A stretch of 18,308 bases of DNA, from positions 1-18,308 of the forward strand of contig CAZBKO010000036.1 in NCBI GenBank assembly GCA_964492545.1, given 5' to 3'. Source of the DNA: RGIG1934 sp964492545. Its GTDB lineage: Bacteria; Bacillota; Clostridia; Lachnospirales; Lachnospiraceae. Of the stretch, positions 15,485 through 18,308 are shown one piece after another (within the stretch, counting starts at the first letter, position 1; each line of letters starts with the position of its first letter). The notes under the pieces were generated by a model. That model made no database searches and had not been told where the DNA came from. It was given only the letters and a program-made list of their open reading frames with translations. The position numbers and the translations under genes were made by a program.

Positions 15485-17044
15485 ATGTATATATTGAAAA
15501 ATGCATTGAGAAACGTGTGGAGGTCTAAGGGACGGAGCGTTCTGATGGGTATAATTGTGTTGATTGTTTCTGTGGCAGTGTGTGTCAGTCTTACCATACA
15601 GCAGGCAGCGAGAAATGCAAAAGAGGACACTATTGACGGGATGACAATCACAGCAAAAATTTCAGTTGACAGAGCTGCATTGATGCAAAATAGTCAGTCA
15701 GATGGAACATTTGATAAATCGTCATTTCACAGTCAAATGGGTTCAGGCTTAACACTTGAAGAGATGCTTACATATGCTGAGGCTGATTCAGTAAAATCAT
15801 TTTACTATTCAGCTAATTTGTCGGTAAATGGAAATGACGAGCTAGAACCTGTATCGGATACAGAGAGCACAGACAGCACAGAGAGCACAGACAGCGCAGA
15901 AAGCACAGAAGCTGAAACAGCAGCGCAGCCTGCCCAGGGCAGCGATGATAGAGCGGCTGGAAAAGGACAGATGATGGGAATGTCATCTAGTGATTTCAAG
16001 CTTATTGGATATTCATCAGATGAGGCAATGACTGCATTTGTAAATGGTACATCCACTGTAACGGAGGGAAGCGTATTTGAGGAGGGAACGTCAGATATGC
16101 AGTGTATCATTTCAGAGGAGCTTAGCTTGTATAATTCAATAGCGGTTGGAGATACAATCACTGTTACAAATTCCGATGCGGAAACTGAAGAATATGTGCT
16201 TACAGTTGTGGGAATTTACACGGCAGCAGAGCAGGAAAGTATGTCATTTTCACAGTCAGATCCAGCAAATCAAATTCTTGTAAGCTATGAATCTCTTGCG
16301 TCGATTATTAGTGCATCAGCTGAAAATGCAACTACAGTTACCAATGAGACAACTGGTGAGGAAGAATCAACCGCAATGACAGCCAGCACATCCGGCACAT
16401 ATGTGTTTGCGGACACAGAAAGCTATGAGAAATTTGAGGATGAGGCCAGAGCTCTTGGCCTTGATGAAATGTATACAGTATCATCAACAGATTACAGCAA
16501 TTATGAGGAGAGCCTTGTACCCCTTGAAACACTAAGCAAATTATCAAAGTATTTTCTTATTGTGGTTCTTGTAATTGGCATTGCGATTCTTATGGTATTC
16601 AATATGTTTAGCACAAGAGAGAGAAAATATGAGATTGGAGTTCTTACGGCGATTGGCATGAAGAAATCCAAGGTTGCAATGCAGTTTATGGCAGAGATTT
16701 GTGCAATTACAGTTATAGCAGTTGCTATTGGACTTGATGTAGGTAGTGCAGCGTCAGTGCCTGTTGCAAATTCACTTTTGGAGTCGCAGGTGGAAGCCGA
16801 ACAAAGCGAGGCTGAGGATACACAGCAGTCATTTGGCCGTGGCATGGGCGGAATGAAAGGTGGAATGACAGAAATTTCTTCTCAGGAGACTTCATATATT
16901 TCGGAAATTTCTTCTTCAGTTGACCTGGTGGTTCTTATTGAAGTCCTTGGAATTTGTATACTGGTGTCATTGATAGCCGGTGTTGTGTCAGTAAGCAGTA
17001 TTATGAAATATGAGCCACTTACAATATTAGCAGGGAGGGATTAA
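15485..17044 (+). CDS. FtsX/MacB-type ABC transporter permease
   Basis: A 519-aa membrane subunit of an ABC complex with the ATPase that follows. The start is the ATG at 15485 (GGAGG 15474-15478, 6 nt upstream); the frame is open back to 15356 but without an RBS. One N-terminal helix (~18-38), an extracytoplasmic domain of ~315 residues, and three C-terminal helices (~356-375, ~400-425, ~479-505) give the standard 4-TM MacB topology; RERKYEIGVLTAIGMKKSK is the FtsX coupling segment. The outer domain has a Ser/Thr/Asp/Glu tract from an 18-bp DNA repeat (residues ~126-143) and Met/Gly-rich patches (GQMMGMSSS; FGRGMGGMKGGMTE). In the family such proteins export peptides or transmit force to periplasmic or wall partners. 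Substrate unknown. Confidence 0.92.
   Translation: MYILKNALRNVWRSKGRSVLMGIIVLIVSVAVCVSLTIQQAARNAKEDTIDGMTITAKISVDRAALMQNSQSDGTFDKSSFHSQMGSGLTLEEMLTYAEADSVKSFYYSANLSVNGNDELEPVSDTESTDSTESTDSAESTEAETAAQPAQGSDDRAAGKGQMMGMSSSDFKLIGYSSDEAMTAFVNGTSTVTEGSVFEEGTSDMQCIISEELSLYNSIAVGDTITVTNSDAETEEYVLTVVGIYTAAEQESMSFSQSDPANQILVSYESLASIISASAENATTVTNETTGEEESTAMTASTSGTYVFADTESYEKFEDEARALGLDEMYTVSSTDYSNYEESLVPLETLSKLSKYFLIVVLVIGIAILMVFNMFSTRERKYEIGVLTAIGMKKSKVAMQFMAEICAITVIAVAIGLDVGSAASVPVANSLLESQVEAEQSEAEDTQQSFGRGMGGMKGGMTEISSQETSYISEISSSVDLVVLIEVLGICILVSLIAGVVSVSSIMKYEPLTILAGRD
15860..15912 (+). repeat. 18-bp in-frame tandem repeat in the permease gene
   Basis: ACAGAGAGCACAGACAGC occurs twice in perfect tandem (15860-15877, 15878-15895), followed by a degenerate third copy (15896-15912). 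It encodes TESTDS-like hexapeptides in the extracytoplasmic domain. Because the unit is a multiple of three, slippage would change length without breaking the frame. Confidence 0.85.
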
Positions 17045-17047
17045 ATA

Positions 17048-17695
17048 ATGGAAGTATTGAAATTAAACAATGTAGGATTTAACTACGGAACAAAAAAGGT
17101 ACTTGATAATGTTTCTTATACATTTGAAGGCGGTAATATTTATGCCATCGCAGGAAAATCAGGGGCAGGTAAAACAACGTTGCTTTCATTGATGTCCGGC
17201 CTTGCCACCCCAAAAACAGGTGATATTTTTTATCATGAGAACAACATTAGTTCGTATGATAAGTATGATTACAGGTGTAGGAAAATAGGTGTTATTTTCC
17301 AGAGCTTTAATCTTTTATCCAACCTTACGGCAACCGAAAATGTTGTGCTTTCAATGGAAATTGCAGGCGTGAAGGAGAAGGATAAGAAGAGGAAGAGGAA
17401 GGCAAAGGAATTATTGTCAATGGTAGGCTTAAGTGATGATGAAGCTTCCAGACGTGTTCTTAAGCTTTCAGGTGGTCAGCAACAGCGTGTTGCCATTGCC
17501 AGAGCAATGGCGGCGGACGCAGAAATTCTATTGGCAGATGAACCAACTGGAAATCTCGATGAGGAAACGCAAAAGGAAATCTTAAAGATATTCAGACAGC
17601 TTGCAGATGCCGGGAAATGTGTTATTGTAATTACGCATTCTAAAAGAGTAACTGAAGCGGCGGATGAGATATATCAGCTAAAAGCGATTAAATAA
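17048..17695 (+). CDS. LolD/MacB-type ABC transporter ATP-binding protein
   Basis: Cytoplasmic ATPase (215 aa) that powers the adjacent permease. Walker A is GKSGAGKTT (36-44), the Q-loop IFQSFN, signature LSGGQQQR (140-147), Walker B ILLADE ending at E165, and switch His197 (ITHSKR). The D-loop NLDEET is present. It starts 3 bp after the permease stop, with AGGGAGGG (17032-17039) about 8 nt upstream, so the pair is one operon. The charged run KEKDKKRKRKAKE (109-121) in the helical subdomain is unusually basic. An intrinsic terminator follows at once, making this the last gene of module 2. Confidence 0.95.
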   Translation: MEVLKLNNVGFNYGTKKVLDNVSYTFEGGNIYAIAGKSGAGKTTLLSLMSGLATPKTGDIFYHENNISSYDKYDYRCRKIGVIFQSFNLLSNLTATENVVLSMEIAGVKEKDKKRKRKAKELLSMVGLSDDEASRRVLKLSGGQQQRVAIARAMAADAEILLADEPTGNLDEETQKEILKIFRQLADAGKCVIVITHSKRVTEAADEIYQLKAIK

Positions 17696-17701
17696 TGTGT
17701 G

Positions 17702-17738
17702 CACCGTGTAATCCAGATTGGAGAGCACGGTGTTTTTT
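17702..17738 (+). terminator. Intrinsic terminator after the ABC operon
   Basis: CACCGTG (17702-17708) pairs perfectly with CACGGTG (17726-17732) around a 17-nt loop and is followed at once by six T residues (17733-17738). It lies 7 bp after the ATPase stop. Confidence 0.85.
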
Positions 17739-17761
17739 GATAGAGGTAGGTGGGAAGAGGG

Positions 17762-17890
17762 TGGCAGGTTAGGGTGGAAGATATTACGGCCGGCGCCGAG
17801 GCTGGCAGGTTAGGGTGGAAGATATTGCGGACGGTGCCTAGGGGTGGCATGTTAGAGTGAAAGGTATTGTGGCCGGCGTCGATGTGGCCA
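17762..17890 (+). repeat. Nested ~41-bp G-rich tandem repeat
   Basis: The block TGGCAGGTTAGGGTGGAAGA recurs at 17762 and 17803, then in diverged form at 17845 (TGGCATGTTAGAGTGAAAGG) and 17885 (TGGCCAAGTTTGGGTAAATG). Starts are 41, 42 and 40 bp apart, each unit ending in a GGCGCC-like segment. The unit length is not a multiple of three on average, which argues against a coding origin. Confidence 0.7.
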
Positions 17891-17939
17891 AGTTTGGGTA
17901 AATGAAGGAAAAAAGAAGCTGATATACCCAAAAATCAGC
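17790..17939 (+). repeat. 150-bp direct repeat, copy A
   Basis: This stretch matches 18159-18308 with a constant offset of 369 bp and no internal gap, differing at about a dozen positions clustered near 17825-17835 and 17874-17888. It covers two and a half of the nested 41-bp units plus an AG-rich tail and the hairpin pair ending in AAAAATCAGC. Upstream, similarity fades after ~10 bp. It is a family of non-coding repeat rather than a recognised insertion sequence: no transposase and no terminal inverted repeats are visible. Confidence 0.85.
17893..17939. other. Competing hairpins at the end of repeat copy A
   Basis: TTTGGGTA (17893-17900) pairs with TACCCAAA (17925-17932), 8 bp. GCTGAT (17918-17923) pairs with ATCAGC (17934-17939), 6 bp. 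The second helix straddles one strand of the first, so they compete. The second hairpin read on the minus strand is followed by TTCTTTTTT, resembling a weak terminator. Confidence 0.5.
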
Positions 17940-17992
17940 AAAAAAGAGCATCAAAATTAAAAAATTGGAAAAATATTCAAAGTAGACACGTG

Positions 17993-18025
17993 CTATGCCC
18001 AAAATAAAAAGACTTTTGGGCATAG
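17993..18025. other. Perfect 12-bp hairpin between the repeat copies
   Basis: CTATGCCCAAAA (17993-18004) and TTTTGGGCATAG (18014-18025) are perfectly complementary with a 9-nt loop. No T tract follows on either strand, so it is not a simple terminator. It lies in the unique stretch 17940-18158, which otherwise shows no gene and only an isolated TATAAT at 18063-18068 without a -35. Confidence 0.7.
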
Positions 18026-18158
18026 AAAGCAAGTGTGATGAAAAAATGCCCAAGGCAGTAGCTATAATATACGTAGTAATAGCTAGAATAGTTCTGCGCG
18101 GAAGAAGTGTGTGGAAAGTAAAAAGGTGAAGCCGCGAGGAAGCTAAGGAAGATGCTGA

Positions 18159-18308
18159 CCGGCGCCGAGGCTGGCAGGTTAGGGTGGAATATATTATGGT
18201 TGGCGCCTAGGGGTGGCATGTTAGAGTGAAAGGTATTGTGACCGGCGACGATGTGACCAAGTTTGGGTAAATCAAGGAAAAAAGAAGCTGAAATACCCAA
18301 AAATCAGC
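18159..18308 (+). repeat. Direct repeat, copy B (cut by the window end)
   Basis: Second copy of the 17790-17939 repeat. It still matches at the last base of the window, so its true end, and whether more copies follow, is unknown. TTTGGGTA (18262-18269)/TACCCAAA (18294-18301) and GCTGA (18287-18291)/TCAGC (18304-18308) are retained. Confidence 0.85.

Noticed and set aside
15805..16161. Minus-strand Ser/Val-rich open frame
   Set aside because: It is the antisense reading of the repetitive acidic tract in the permease; low complexity only.
17893..17939. True H-type pseudoknot
   Set aside because: The loop that must cross the 8-bp helix has only 2 nt, so both helices probably cannot form together; reported instead as competing hairpins.
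17674..18300. Minus-strand open frames sharing a repeated peptide (GISASFFL, LPKLGHI, HNTFHSNMPPLG)
   Set aside because: They are translations of the DNA repeats. Starts are TTG without an RBS, differences between copies are mostly non-synonymous, the nested units do not keep frame, and one frame runs through the terminator into the ATPase gene.
17762..18308. CRISPR array
   Set aside because: The ~41-bp units are directly adjacent and diverged, with no unique spacers and no cas genes.
17740..18308. Insertion sequence or integrated element
   Set aside because: No transposase, integrase, terminal inverted repeats or target duplication visible in the window.

Overview
The window looks like a chromosomal stretch from a low-GC Gram-positive anaerobe of the class Clostridia, most plausibly a Lachnospiraceae member. 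The grounds are AT-rich coding DNA, strong GGAGG-type ribosome binding sites, a firmicute-type biotin (BirA) operator, and several genes of kinds common in that family: a one-chain ATPase/permease ABC exporter, tandem sensor kinases and a secreted subtilase. The genus cannot be named from the sequence alone.

Bases 1-4680 hold metabolic and secreted functions on the plus strand. They are the 3' part of a branched-chain amino acid aminotransferase, a complete glycerol kinase, a BioY biotin transporter subunit behind a textbook promoter embedded in a BirA-type inverted repeat, and a secreted subtilisin-family protease with a basic Fn3-like C-terminal half. A 15-bp terminator hairpin with A and T tracts on its two sides ends both the protease and the convergent transporter gene that follows.

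Bases 4690-17740 form a dense signalling and export block. Module 1 is a large MacB-like ABC ATPase-permease (minus strand), divergent from an OmpR-family response regulator and a short-loop histidine kinase. In the middle are two multidomain hybrid histidine kinases (HisKA-HATPase-REC) facing each other tail to tail, their coding frames overlapping by 21 bp. Module 2 is an OmpR-family regulator, a histidine kinase, an FtsX-type permease and a LolD-like ATPase. Two genes of this block carry single in-frame TAA codons in otherwise intact frames: the plus-strand hybrid kinase (TAA at 9531) and the module 2 regulator (TAA at 13980). Both look like recent single-base nonsense lesions.

The same direct repeat, TTCAAT-N5-TTCAAT (11-bp period), lies upstream of the module 2 regulator and upstream of its ABC permease. 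This is the strongest candidate for an undescribed regulatory site here. The site also overlaps the -35 box of the divergent hybrid kinase, so it could link the hybrid kinase to module 2.

Bases 17740-18308 have no credible gene. They hold an intrinsic terminator, a G-rich ~41-bp nested tandem repeat, two ~150-bp direct repeats exactly 369 bp apart (the second cut by the window end), conserved competing hairpins in each repeat, and a perfect 12-bp hairpin between them. All functional statements rest on reading motifs by eye; no database search was run.
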